Source: Tetraselmis striata (taxonomy: Eukaryota > Chlorophyta > Chlorodendrophyceae > Chlorodendrales > Chlorodendraceae). Taken from it: 64,000 bases of DNA. Positions 32,020 to 44,500 of the stretch are shown piece by piece; within the stretch, counting starts at the first letter, position 1, and each line of letters starts with the position of its first letter. Both the position numbers and the translations under genes were made by a program. The stretch is from contig VCJN01001699.1 of the NCBI GenBank assembly GCA_006384855.1, positions 62,001-126,000 on the forward strand, read 5' to 3'. The notes under the pieces are model-generated. The model was not told where the DNA came from and did not search any database. It saw nothing but the letters and a program-made list of their open reading frames with translations.

Positions 32020-35000
32020 GCGCCGTCTCAGCCCTCCGTCACATCTCGCTCCTCCAGGCCCTCGGTGTCATCACGCGAGTCCGCCGCTTAACCACTCCCC
32101 AGCTCCGTTGCGCATGCCTTTGCAGATCAAGAGCTCAAGGCGTCGCCGACGTCCGCCGATGGATCCTGCCATCGTTATCGCGTTCGAGGCTGCACATGCA
32201 AGCGTGGATTCAGCCAGGCAGGCGATCGCCACAGCCCGCCTACTCGCGGACATGGCAACGACCTCAGCACTTCTGGCCGCGGCGAGGGAGGCGTTCTGCA
32301 AGGCAACGAAACCTAAGGCGACCAGACGTCGTGGCGCGGCGGCGGTCGCACCTCGTGCTCCACTGCTGGACATCACCAACTGCCCGCCGACCGACGATGC
32401 CTAGCGACGCTCGTCCCCCGACCCGCTCTCCGCGCCACAGCCGCCTAGACGTCCCGAGCGTGGGCAAGGCATATGGGATGTAAATAATAGTTTGGGTTGA
32501 CGGGGGTGACGCTCACGGTTGCCCAGCGAGGCGAGTGAGACAGGGCGGGAGCGCCCGTGTGCTGCTGTGGTGGCGGTTTACAAGTGTGGTCAAACGATGC
32601 GAACCGATTGTTTTGGCGATGCACGACCCACCCACATGCGACCGGCTGGAACATAACCGTCCGGTGGTAAAATCAAGCCGTACGACACGCAGTAGATAGC
32701 CATACATATAACCTTTCCATGCCCTATTGCCCGCCGAGGGGCATCATGCTGAACGTCTTTTAGAGAGGGGCAGTTCCGTCATAACATGGCCAAACCTCAA
32801 TAATGCTCCTTAGATCATTTCAAACATGCAATCGAGTATGGTTTTGCCATTTGTCATCATCACGCGGTTCGTTTACGACTGCTACTGCGAGCGTGGGTTG
32901 TTATGCGTGCCGACTAGACGATGGCGTCGGATGATATCTATAGATTTATTGTGTGACAATTATTATACTAGTAAAATATGCTACGAGCTAGTACATGTAC
33001 TATGTGTACGAGCACTAGTATTATGTGCATCTTTGGCAAAACGCTGGTGTGATGTAGGTACTGTTGCGGCGAGCGGCCACTGCATATTTACAACGCACAA
33101 TAACAGCCAGCGGGGTTCTTGTCTAAGGGAAGCATGCAAGTGCTATCTGGGTGCGTGGTAATGTGAGACCAGATGGCATGTTGCTTGGGAGAGGCGGGAA
33201 TTGTGGGCGCGGGTGCTGTGCATTTTTGGCAACGGGATGGTGAACACAACTGCGTTGTATGATGAGATAGCGAGCACGCTCTCGAGCAGCAGCCACCAAA
33301 CTCATGACCCCGAGGAAATCACCGGCGAGTAACGCCTCCTGGTGAGCCGTGGCGGTGCACCGAGTGCCCCGCGATGAAACGGCGCCCCAATCCGCGGCCA
33401 ACCATGCGACAGCGCGCACCGTGCGGCGCACCCCCATTCACACCGCACCCATTGTGCGGAATAAGACCATGCTGTTGTACTCCAACATGTCAAGGATGTC
33501 TCGAAGTGGCCCTGCCCCAGCTCCGTGTTGTGCCACGCCGCATCCCGTATTGCCAGCCCCCGTTGCATGTCGCCCAATCTGGAGCGCTCAAACCGATCCG
33601 CAACCGTGGCCCGGGGCGCACCGATGTGTACTTGACCATGTACCGCATAGTCTTGACCTCATGTAGCGTGGGCTTCCGGGAGCTCCGGAATCGTAGCTCT
33701 CGGCCACGACGTTGAACGACGGGAGGGAAGGCTCAGTCCGGCTCCATGTCATTGAGTTCATCCATGGGTACGGTATTGTTGCCGAGAGGCACTGCATGCT
33801 GGCCGGCCCAGTCATCCACCTCAGCATGCTGACGTAGTACAACGATATTTGGGTCATTAACACATTGATTGCTAAAGGCGAAGGCAATATGATTTGTTAT
33901 GGTATCTATAACAGCATATATAACAATGCTCGAGCGTAGATCGTTGAAGATTCATGCACCAAAATGACCCAGAAAGCCAAGCGACACGTTTAGTCGTCGC
34001 TGACATGCGCTGCCATCATATGCATTCTCCGCTTGCTGCGCACGTCGCCGATGCTTCAATGTAGGTGGGTTTGGTTACACAGGAAAGATTTGGGTGAAAA
34101 CACAACACTACAGGCGGCAGGACGGGGCGGTAAGCAGCAGCAAGCAGACATCACTGAAGCGGTAAATTTCTCAACTTCGCTGTCTCATCATTCATCAATT
34201 GAAGCCACTGAATAGGTTACTAAAACAAAGAAAATACACCCCTCCTCGAAAGTCTTGACATGTACGCATCTGTCCATATCGCCACGTCAGCACCGGCGGC
34301 GCCGACCGCCGAGTGGTACAGTGGCGCATTTTATAATATAATTAGCTTAGAATATTTATCAACGGCTTGAGATGCATGTGATAGGTGGCGGAGGGGGGCC
34401 CTGCCTGTTACGCTCGTGATTCCGCTCTGCGCAGGTCGAACCCTGCCGGCCCCCTCGGTGGAAATATAACCGAGGGGGTAGGGGGGGGGGGGGGGGGGGG
34501 GGGGGCGATGCAAATATATTTAGGTTCTCCTACAAACCCTATAGTACAGTGGCTTACCGCGCGACCCGCATCCCGATAAAAAGGCGATGTACTTGCCCCG
34601 CACGGGCGGATTTTCCCCGCTTAGGGGCCCTCTAGGCGCAGCCCAATAGTAGAAGAATATGGGAGCGTATTGATGGCCAGCCCTACCACATACCCTGGAC
34701 GATTCCCTAGCAGGTGACCATATGGACCCACCCGCTGACTCGGGGGCTGCACCTCTGCGCAGTATGGGCTGAAGCCCGGCGGCTCTATGCCAAGGGCGCA
34801 TTAAATGCGGACAGCAGCTGTAGGTGTGCTAGCTTTTGAGCAAGCCTTTATCGCAGTATTGGCCATTTTGCGGGAACTGCTCATCACTTGCTTGCATGCC
34901 TGCGGTGGGGAGAGCGCGCCTTTGTGAATGTGCTCTACGATGGTAGGGCTAACTCTTGGCGTGCATCCGTACAGATAGAACGCATATGCGTGCGATATAA

Positions 35001-35930
35001 AAATTCGTGCCCTTGTGACATTGGGTTATCAAGCAAGTTCATTACTAGCCCTGAAAAATGACACACACACGTATGGCATCACACGTATGGCATTTACGAG
35101 AGCCCAACAAACGCCACTTACGGCTCCCCCCACGCATGCATGATGTCGTGTTCACGTATGGCACATGGAAGCAGGGCGCGGCCGGAAACGAAGGTGAGGG
35201 CTCATAATGGGCCAATGTACAATTGATGCTTGACAAGGGGGCAAGACGTTTGTGGGCAGCTGTACGCTAGTACCCCCGACACTGCGCCGTCTTATTTAGC
35301 GTATATACATGTACCTAAAATCAGCACCAGGTATTCACAGTCTGTGGTCATTATATGATTCATTTAGCGTCGCATCAGATGCTGGCGGTCGTCGAATTAT
35401 GAAGAATGACTCGGGTACTCGTATACCGTCACGTGTAGTTGTCGCTAATTGAGCCATAATCGTCACGGCGGCGCCCTGGATTATGCCGTAGCCATTGAGC
35501 CCGAGCTATGGGAGCTGACGTCACTGCGTCACCACCGGTGTTGGCGGTCCCATCAGCGGCGTGCCGACGTGAGGATCGCGGCGGGAGAATGCGCCATACT
35601 CCGCGAAGCAAAGCAGTCCCGTACAACGTTGCTGCCACCCGCACTTGCCGAACCCTTGCGGCCGTGTTAAGGCGGGAGCACCGCTGAATGGGGCGACTGT
35701 AAAATCTGCACTCATCTGGACCAGCCACGGCGGTGGCGAAACGGTGAGGGCGACTGCTGCGCGCGAGGCTGTGAAGCAGCCGAGTCAGTCGTCGGGGTGC
35801 GAGGCAGGGTGTCGCAAACTCCATCCACCCACGACGAGCACCCAGTCTGCCTAAGCGGGGGGGGAGGGGGTGCTGGGAGCGTAAGGGCCAGCCGGATCTG
35901 CTGCCTCGACAGGGACGGGGCGGTCCGCCC
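32020..35930. other. Long region without a supportable gene
   Basis: A 98-codon plus-strand frame at 32108-32404 is Ala/Arg-rich with no recognisable domain. Minus-strand frames between 33123 and 33887 overlap in three phases and look like a decayed transposon protein. There are AT-rich stretches (32820-33060, 33850-34000), a tRNA-like sequence and a poly-G run near 34.4-34.5 kb, and GC-rich sequence from 35450 to 35930 that may hold the promoter of the next gene. Confidence 0.45.
34403..34466 (+). other. Degenerate tRNA-like sequence
   Basis: A possible acceptor stem, GGGGGCC with GGCCCCC, encloses a T-arm-like GCAGGTCGAACCCTGC. The interior is about 11 bases too short for a normal tRNA and no good D-arm or anticodon arm is seen. 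It may be the head of a tRNA-derived SINE or chance; a poly-G run follows at 34481-34507. Confidence 0.25.
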
Positions 35931-37197
35931 ATGAGCGGCAACGCCATGGACGCGCTGCTCAAGCGCGTGGCGCACATGAGCGTGGACCGCTTCTCGTGCC
36001 TGCTCCCCTGCCTGCACTGCCTGCTCCACTCGCTGCCGCCCATGTGGCTGTGCGGCTGCGCCTGCGGGCGGTCGTTCTACATCCACCAGGCCAAGCGCTG
36101 GGCGCGGCACAACATGGACCTGGAGCTGGACATGGAGGACCTGACCTACTCCATAAAGGTGAACAGAGGGGAAGGGCGGGGAGGGGGAGCATGCCCATGC
36201 TGCGAGTGGCTGACACGTGGCCGGGGCTGCGCTGGCCGACCCCGTGCCGGTGCCCAGTCCTCGGAGCCGCTGCTGATCGAGGTGGAGGTCCTGGGCCTGC
36301 GCCTGTTCTCGCCGACTGAGTGGAACGAGGTCGCGGGAGAGGAGGCGGTGGTGGTGCCGGAGCTGCACTGCGTCTTCCGCCGTGGCCTGGACAACGACGC
36401 GCGCGAGCGGCTGTGCCTGGACGTGACGGTGGGCGGGGGCGTGACGGTGGTCTACGACGCCCGCAACGCCTTCCTCACCGAAACCAACTTTGACTGCATC
36501 ATCAGCCACATACAGGACTCCAAGTTCGGGCGGGAGCAGGCGGCCAAGGAGGCGGCCGAGAAGGCGGCCGAGGAGGCGGCCGAGCAGGAGCGGGCGGCGG
36601 CGGAGGCGGCGGAGGGGCTGTCCCCGCCGCTGCTGCCGGCGGAGGGGCGCCCCCCGCTGTTGCACCTCACCGCTGTCACGCTGCGCGGGGACACCTGGAT
36701 CCGGCTGCAGCAGAATGGCCAAAAGTCAGTGCTGCCCGACATCCAGGTACCCCCCCACCCCCATGATGGCTTGCATCCTGTGCAGGCGGGATCCTGCGCT
36801 GAGCCGCGATGTGAGCCGCAATGTGCCTCCGTTTCCGCCACGCGGGCAGGTGCCCGAGTTTGAGCTGAGCCCAAGTGAGGTCAACTCCCCCGTGAAGCTG
36901 GCCAGCTTCATCAACGGCCTGGTGGCGCGCGAGATCGGCAAGTTCCTGGTCCAGCAGGGGCAGGGGCTGGTGGACATGGGCGGCGCGATCGGGGTCGCGG
37001 TCGTGGCCGCCTGCTCCGGCAGCGTGGAGCACACGACCAAGGGCGCCGACACCATCGGCGCCTCGCTGACGCACAACCACCGCGTCCACCCGCTCCGTGG
37101 CAAGAACCGCCGCAGCAAAGTCACCTCCCCCATCGCCTCCCCCGGCGGGTCCCCTGTCCTCTCGCCCCGGCAGAGCTTCGAGCGGCCGCCGGTGTGA
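35931..37197 (+). CDS. Unrecognised three-exon gene, 354 residues
   Basis: Exons 35931-36158, 36258-36746, 36850-37197, all joined in phase 0; intron 1 is 99 bp and has no stop in frame, so its retention would also be readable. The product starts MSGNAMDALLKRVAHMSVDR, has a Cys-rich hydrophobic stretch (CLLPCLHCLLHSLPPMWLCG), then RWARHNMDLELDMEDLTY, a beta-rich middle (PLLIEVEVLGLRLFS), a coiled Ala/Glu segment (AAKEAAEKAAEEAAEQE, about residues 155-185), and a C-terminal part with ASFINGLVAREIGKFLV and a hydrophobic GAIGVAVVAACSG. The Ser/Pro/Arg-rich tail looks disordered. The coding look (GC-rich third positions, clean splice sites) supports a real gene. I do not recognise the family; lipid- or membrane-binding is only a guess. 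Confidence 0.75.
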
Positions 37198-38646
37198 CAC
37201 CGGAGCACCCGGCGGGCGGGCACATCAAGGCCCTACCAGCCCAGGTCGCGCACTGCCGGGCGCGGCGCACGGCGGTGCCTACACCTGTAAGGAGGAGGAG
37301 GGGCTGGACACCACAGGAGGCAGGCCGGTAGCTGGAGCGGTGATAACGCTTTTGTGTTTCCCAGGGCGGCGGAGAGCATGCAGGCCCTCCAAGCGACACG
37401 GTCTGGGCAGCAGACTAGCACGCTGCAATCCATTTCAGTTTCAGTTTTGTTGGTGCACATCAGCAAGTGGCACTGCTATTAGCGTGCCGAGGTGTGCGGG
37501 ACTCCTGGGCGGGCAGGCGCATGTCCGTGTCCGTGCCGGCCGGAAGGAGTACTGCGGGAAGGAACGCCGCGTGATCGCGGATAACACCGACCCCGTGGCG
37601 CCGGAAGGAGCCGGCAAGCGGGCGGCACACTCCACGGGCTGCCCATGGCCTGCTGTCAGGGGCATTCCGCAATCGGGGGGGGTGCAATGGCGCTGCTGCC
37701 GAGGGAAACCTGATGTCCCGCGTTGATCCGGTGGTGGGCCATTCCTGGACGCCGGTACGCTAAAACACACTGGAGCCGGCACCTGGGCAATCGCTCCTGC
37801 TTGCTGGGATGATCCGCCATATAGTCCAGCCCTGGGAAACATTCCTAGAGTAATTGTGCCGTTGTTCTCATAGTATATGTGGACTTGGCAATGAATCGTG
37901 GGTATATATGGTGCTGCGTATCACTGAGGATTATTCGCTATTTCGCTGATGGTTTCGGAGCATGTAGCGGTTCCATATGTATGTATTTGGGAGCATGCGG
38001 GCGGGAAATGAAACATCCCCAGCAACGGGTGGAGGAGAACAACAAAGCAGAAACGACGTGCTGTGCCTATGCCGCGCCTCACCCACCGCGCGTGGCCGCC
38101 AATACACACCGAAACCGGAGAGCTTGCTCAGATGTAGCGTTCTTGTCTTCAGCACAGTAAACTTTATTACAGATGGAGTGCTACAATTCTACTGTACTGG
38201 ATGATAAACCCTAAACTATCCCCGCGCGTTGCAAATGCTGAGTGCTGGGCCACTGCATGGTTATTGGTCGCAATGCTGCCACACTTCACAAGCTCGATGA
38301 AGAAAAAGAAACTGGCCTTATCAGAAGGGCCTCTCACGCACCACAGGCCCGGTGACGGCTCGTGTGCGGCTATTTCACGTGGCGGTTCTCAGCACGTTAT
38401 TACCATTATTGCGGTCATTTCCTTCTTGTGGCTCAAGTCATGTGTTTCGCCGATAAACTCGTGGACTCTCTGGGGCGCCCTCGCGCGGGATATCCACAGC
38501 TTCTTCGCTTATTGATACTCGGCACTGCTGAAGCGGCGGAGCCCGCACTCCTCCCGGTAGCAGCCCCGTGTCTCGTGGGCCTTCCTCGGGCGCACCGACC
38601 CACCGGCAAGGCGGTCGGCCCCGGACGTCGACGGGTAACCGGGCGC
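37198..38646. other. Convergent intergenic region with a SINE-like repeat
   Basis: Lies between the 3' ends of the genes at 35.9-37.2 kb (+) and 38.6-50.1 kb (-). It contains the SINE-like copy at 37292-37445. The rest shows only short shadow frames. Confidence 0.5.
37292..37445 (+). repeat. SINE-like dispersed repeat, copy B
   Basis: Contains GGCCGGTAGCTGGAGCGGTG, TTGTGTTTCCCAGG and ACGGTCTGGGCAGCAGACT in the same order as copies A and C. It lies 95 bp after the stop codon of the preceding gene, so it may sit in its 3' UTR. Confidence 0.55.
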
Positions 38647-40074
38647 TCAGGGCGCCGTCGAGTCACCATCCTCGTCCTCGTCCTCGTCGTCATCCTCGTC
38701 GTCCTCTGGGTGCAGAGCCGCCGCAAGTGAGCGGTTGCTGCGAAAGCTCTGCTGCGCCTTGCCCCCAAACTTCCACACGGTCTCGGTGATGGCGGCCATG
38801 TGCTGCGTCAGCTCCTCCACGTCGCAGCCGGCGACGTCCCACAGGCGGCACAGCGCGCCGACGACGTACTCGAACAGCGCCTCCAGCCGTTCCGGCAGCG
38901 CCCGCGAGTCGGGGGCGCCCGGAGTGGGCCGGTGCTTCCGGAGCACGTGGTCGCTCGCCTGCGCGCGGGCAGCACCGCGCCAACCGTCAGCACCAACGCA
39001 GCGGACCAAGCAGCAGCAGCAGCCACTAATCGCATGCCTCGACGTGGTGCATCTGATAAGGGCGGGTATTCAGCCTGCTGTGATCATGCAGACGTACGCT
39101 GCCGATTCAGACCCACAGTCTTTCTTGCCTTGTTATTGCATACAATCAAGCTTAACATCTCTGGGATCTGCTCCCGCGGCTTAGGGTTTGTATGATTTAG
39201 GGTTTAAGTTATTATACTGGTGCTGACGAGCTCATGAGAACCTGCGTGATAAGGCGCTACTAACTGGGCTTGCCTGCCACCAGCAATAAGAACCTGGGTG
39301 GCTGCTATCGTCACAGGCCGGGATATTTTTCGACGGTTACACCGGCGCTGAACTCCACCCGATAAATCTCCCGCATTCACGTCCCGGGATCGACCGACCA
39401 GCCCGCGGGCCGAAGTGAAAGCGCGCAGGCGCGCCCCAGTGCACTTCTCTATCGCCAGTGAAGGTGGCCGGAGGGGGGGGGGGGGGGGGGGTCTCCTTAT
39501 TAGTCCAGGGACCCTTGCACCATTGCGATCCGATGGCAATTGCCTTTGGACGAGCCGAGGTATAATATTCCGACGTTTACCTCCAGCGATATCTTCATCT
39601 CCGGAGATACACCGGCGGTTAATTCGACCCGAGAAATCTCCCGCGATCATATGCCGGGATTGGCCGACCAGCAGCGCCGGCTTCGGTGAGAGCGCGCAGG
39701 CGCGCGACAATGCACCTTTCTATCGCAAGTAGTCAGGTGGGGCCCTTCTCCAGTCCTCCTTAGTTCAGGGACCTCGTCGGCATCCTTGCGGTCCGATAGT
39801 CAGCTGCATATGGTCGCTGCCTTCGCTGGCTGGGCAATAATAAGGCGCGACGACACCATCGGGCCGTCGAGAAGGTTGCTGTCGTCGCCGGCGGCCCGCG
39901 TGGCGCATGCGACCCCGATGAGAGCGTAAACGAGCTACCGGCATACTACGGTGTGCTATAACTGCTGTAACGGTTTAGTGGATGGCGCGTTTGTTGCTTA
40001 TATTAGCCCAAGCTCAGGTCGGCGTCTTTGTATGACCGGCGTGGGTTTTAGTGGTGGTGGTGGTGTGTGTGTGT

Positions 40075-40126
<52 letters not shown>

Positions 40127-41507
40127 CGGGGTACGCAGTATGTACCCCGTGTATACCAGTAGCTGTACCTGTAAAATTGGGGTGAAAAATGTACTCACCC
40201 GGCACCAGTTTACAGCAGCCCAGATAAGAACATCCGCTGCAGTTCCACCACAGGTTTCCTCTGACAGGCACGGCAGCCGGCCGGCCCTTCTTTGCAGTGT
40301 TCTAATTACCGCGTCGGCACCCACAGACTACATATGAACGTATTTGGGCTTGGTTATAAGCGGCATTATATTCAGACATTGGCGGCATGGTGGATCTATG
40401 CTGCCGCCGGCAGAGGCGGGCGGCGCTCACGTTGGTGAGGTAGTCCACCATGTGGAAGCCGGCGTCCGGGTCCTTCCGCAGCGGCTCCAGCGTGTATACC
40501 CGCCTTATCTCCTCGGGCGTCGGGAGGCGGATGTGCGCCGCCAGGCGGGCCAGCCCCTCCAGCAGATCAAAGATGCTCATGTGCGGCTCCTCCAGCGACT
40601 CCACGTCTGGCGCGCGCAGGCCGAAGCTCGCCTGCACGTACAACAGCCTGGCGGCCTGCGGGGTGAGGCCTACAAGGAGCACCACAACGCTGTCTCAGCA
40701 ACCACGGCACGCCCAGCCGCGCTTCCGGCAATCCCTGAGTATCAACAAGCCAGCCACTGCGCATCGCTGCGACATTATAGGCATCCCCGCACTGCCAGTT
40801 AGCGGTAGTCGCTCGTACATAGCAAATACCCGTAGGTATCCGGAAATGACAAAGCGACTGATCATGTGATGGAAGGAGGTGGGCATGGGAACGAGGCCGT
40901 AGCTTGAGTTGTGATTACACTATGTGTTTCCCATCGAGGTGGGAGATAGCAGGCCCTAATAAGAACAGCTCGGTCTGAGCAGTGGAGAGCGGCAGACTTG
41001 CATGTTGTCATCAATCTCAATTTAAAAACTTTCGCGTCGCTATGCAGCGCTGCGAGCCTTCCGCTTGCTGCAGTCATTTCTCTGACAATTAACTGAAGTC
41101 ATTAAAATACCCGTGGTTTCAAGTGTACATCATGAAAAGTCCACAATATAGTCACAGCCAACATGGCCCAGCGCGCGGCTCAGCTGATGGCGTTCTCAAC
41201 GACTAAACAGGCAACGCTGTGGCGCCACGGTGAAGCGTCTCTGTGATCGGAAAGACGGCCAACCACATTAGCTTCAAACAACCCAAGTGAGTGTGTATGT
41301 ATGTGTGTGTGTGTGCTTGTGTGTGTGTGTGTGTGTGCTTGTGTGTGTTCGTGTGTGGTATAGGCATGCTGCCGGTATAGGCCTGCATGCTGGTATAGGC
41401 ATGCTGCCGCCATCAATACATAGCGGGACACAGATGGATAGATAGATGGATATATATATATACACTATGTACAATGTATATATATATATATATTATATAT
41501 ATATATA

Positions 41508-41554
<47 letters not shown>

Positions 41555-44500
41555 GGGAGGCCCAGAGGGGGGGGGGGGTTACCAATGACGGGGGTGCACA
41601 TCTGCACCGCCTCCAGGAAGGTCATCCAGTGGCGCATCGCAAAGCATTGCAGCCGGTCCCTGGCCTTGTAGAACTCGAAGATAGCCTTCACAAGCCGGTG
41701 ATGCCGCTGCCATGCATGGCGGGGCACAGGGTGGCCATCAGTCTGCCCCTGCCATGGGTACGGGTAGCCTCTGCACACTCCCTAAAGTGTCTGCCTGATA
41801 GGTACTTGATAGTAAACCTAGTTGATAGTTCTTTTAACATCAATATATCTGATTGCCATACTATCGCGACTACTAAAGTCATAATTCAGTTTATTCTACG
41901 CACATATATGTTTGTATATATATGTGTATATATTATATACATATTTGCATGATTACATAACACAACACATACACACATAATATATGCATAAGAGATAACA
42001 TAACATGCATAATATACAATATGTAATTACTATATATTATATAAACGCATATATCTTGTACGGGACGTATACGGTTTTGAGAACTCCAGTCGTGTTTATT
42101 ACGCATGCTGCCTGTGGGTCGAACTTCCTGCACCGAATACTTATTAAATATGTCACTGTCTCGGTTCATGGCAGTATTTCTATGTTGTGATTTGGATTTC
42201 ACAGTATGGAGATTCTTTTCGACTCTTTGCAGCCGAAGTGTGTGGTGCCAGTCACGGGGGACCTCCCCACCTTGAAAATGTTCTCCACGCGGTCGCAGTG
42301 CATACTGTGGCGCAGCGGGGTGGGGTTGTACAGCGCCTCTGGGGGCAGCGCCCGCCGGATCTTCTCCTCGAACAGCTGCACCGCCAGCGGCAGCGGGTTC
42401 TCCGTCATGCCGCCGGGCTCGTTCTCCGCGCCTCCCGCCAGGTCGGCGGGCTCGGTCCGGGTACTGTTGCTGCTGATCCGGCTTACCAGTACCTCCACGG
42501 CGTCGCCGCCCCAGGTCGGCTCCTAAGGGTGAGGATATGATGGCGCAATAGCAGTATCAGCGCTGAGCACTGACCTCGGGCACAAGCCGCCACCTTTCTC
42601 AAGGGGCGCGACACCAACACAGCCTCGGTGAATTCCGGGCGGAGCGAGGGAGGTGTGCGGGCCCCAATGGAGTGCCCCCGTCGAGCGAGGTAGAAATTTG
42701 CACAATAATACTGACCTTGTTGAGGCCCATTGCATTACTTGGCACTTTTGAGTCTGAATTCTAAAGTCGGAAGCCAAAAATGATTTCTTTTTGGGAAGCC
42801 AAAATGACTTCCTTCGAAGAGCCCCGAAAATCGCGACTACGTGCAGCTGCTAGCTTGCGTGCCCGCGACTGCGCATGTCGCATACATCGTCGCTATCATG
42901 ATGACAGGGTTGCGCAGGGGCCAAAACGTGTAGCTGACAGTGCCTCGGTCCATACATCTTTCAGCGGGCAATCTTAACTGCAGGTCAATCAGAGGATAGA
43001 GGTTGGGGGTGATGGGAACAGGGGGACGGGTCGTACCGGGGGGCAATACACTCGGATGGCGAGACGAATGAGCGCCTCGAGCCACTCCGCGCGGTTGAGC
43101 GGCTTCAACCTGTGACATGAAAATGCGAAACTCTCAAAAGCACTAGACAACCGCCTATGTTCTCCGCAGACATTCGGCGGCCGGTCCACGAAAAAAAAGC
43201 TGGTGACCGATGTCAAGATACCAGGGCGTCGTTGGACTTTGGGTACATGAAAAATGGCGACAGCAGGTTCATTGTCATGTAATATATCCAACTACGAGAC
43301 GGGCTACTGCGTGAGTTGCCACAGTCTGATTGCGACTAAGTATGTTAGACTTATGGCCTGTGGCATATAGGTCGGATGTCAAAAACGAAATTCTGTGAAC
43401 TTTCGATTCAGCAGCTGTCCCGTTGAGGGATCATTATATACATATAAAGACTCGTGAATCTGAAGTTAGCATGTCAATGCGCTTCATACCGTATTAGTAA
43501 TGTACAAAACAAGTTGTGAATGTCCTGAGCACACGTGTTGACGGCAAAGTTGACATTTGAGTTGCCATCTGCCATTGCGAAGGCGTACGGACATGGAATG
43601 AAGCCCTACCTCTCGCAACTCGTTCATATTATCAAATACTATGATTGAGAAGGTGCTGGTGTGTTTCTATACCAGTTTAAGTAGAAATGTATCAATGTTT
43701 CAATAATTGAGTATCAAAGTGTGCATTTTGAAGGCTTCAAAGCTATACAAGTTTCCGTTTGACCTGCGAGGGAGTGCCCACTTGATGCCAAACTGATATC
43801 GCAGCACCTTTATGATATATGTAAAGCATGTGCGGAGCGGTTTTACGCCTAGCAATTTGCTCGTCATGTACTATGATGGTCCAGCTACATATGTGTATGG
43901 CCACGCAGACAACATTGTGCGCACATATGTGCCAATATTGCAAGTACCCAAATGCACCCTAAATTACCCATAGAACCCATCCTATAGCAATCAGACACAT
44001 ATATTAGATGTATTTGAAGCGTTTGTGTGCTTCGAGTCATGGTATGGGTTGTCCAGGGGTTGACTTGGGAATTACACAGAAGTACTGCTTAAGTACTAGC
44101 TGGTCAAGACCAGGGGCATACATGCCACATTGCATGCTTTAAACTTGCCCAGCTGCCTCTAGAAATGTGTTTTCCAGTTCAAGAGGGACAATGTAAGTGA
44201 GGTGCTTTGCCTTTTTGATCTTGGGACAGCCAGGCACCGGTTGATCCAAACCTTTCCCAAGGCGCACGAGCTCGAACTGCACAGCCCCAACCAAATGAGT
44301 GTACTGGTATGCCAGCTTGCTCTTGTCCAAGGTTTCTGACTTTCAAATGTGCGCAGGCCCATCTTGATTCCCAGTAAAGGACCACGCTGGCTGCTTACGG
44401 TGGCGCACTGCTTCTGGAACTCACGATAGAAATCAAGCTGAGAGACCTCCAACCAATGACGAGGGTGTGGCTCAGTCGGGCCCAGTCGCCGCCGCAAAGC

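Noticed and set aside
13485..32024. Target-site duplication outside the two LTRs
   Set aside because: The five bases beyond each LTR differ (ACCTG and GCGCC), so no duplication can be claimed.
33123..33887. Minus-strand frames as a host gene
   Set aside because: They change phase repeatedly, show no domain and have no matching splice sites. They look like a decayed element.
34403..34466. Functional tRNA gene
   Set aside because: The T-arm-like and acceptor-like parts are present, but the body is about 11 bases too short and lacks a D-arm and anticodon arm.
36159..36257. Uninterrupted plus-strand frame over intron 1 of the 35.9-kb gene as one exon
   Set aside because: A good donor and acceptor flank a Gly/Arg-rich stretch unlike the sequence on either side. 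The spliced form is preferred, but retention cannot be excluded.
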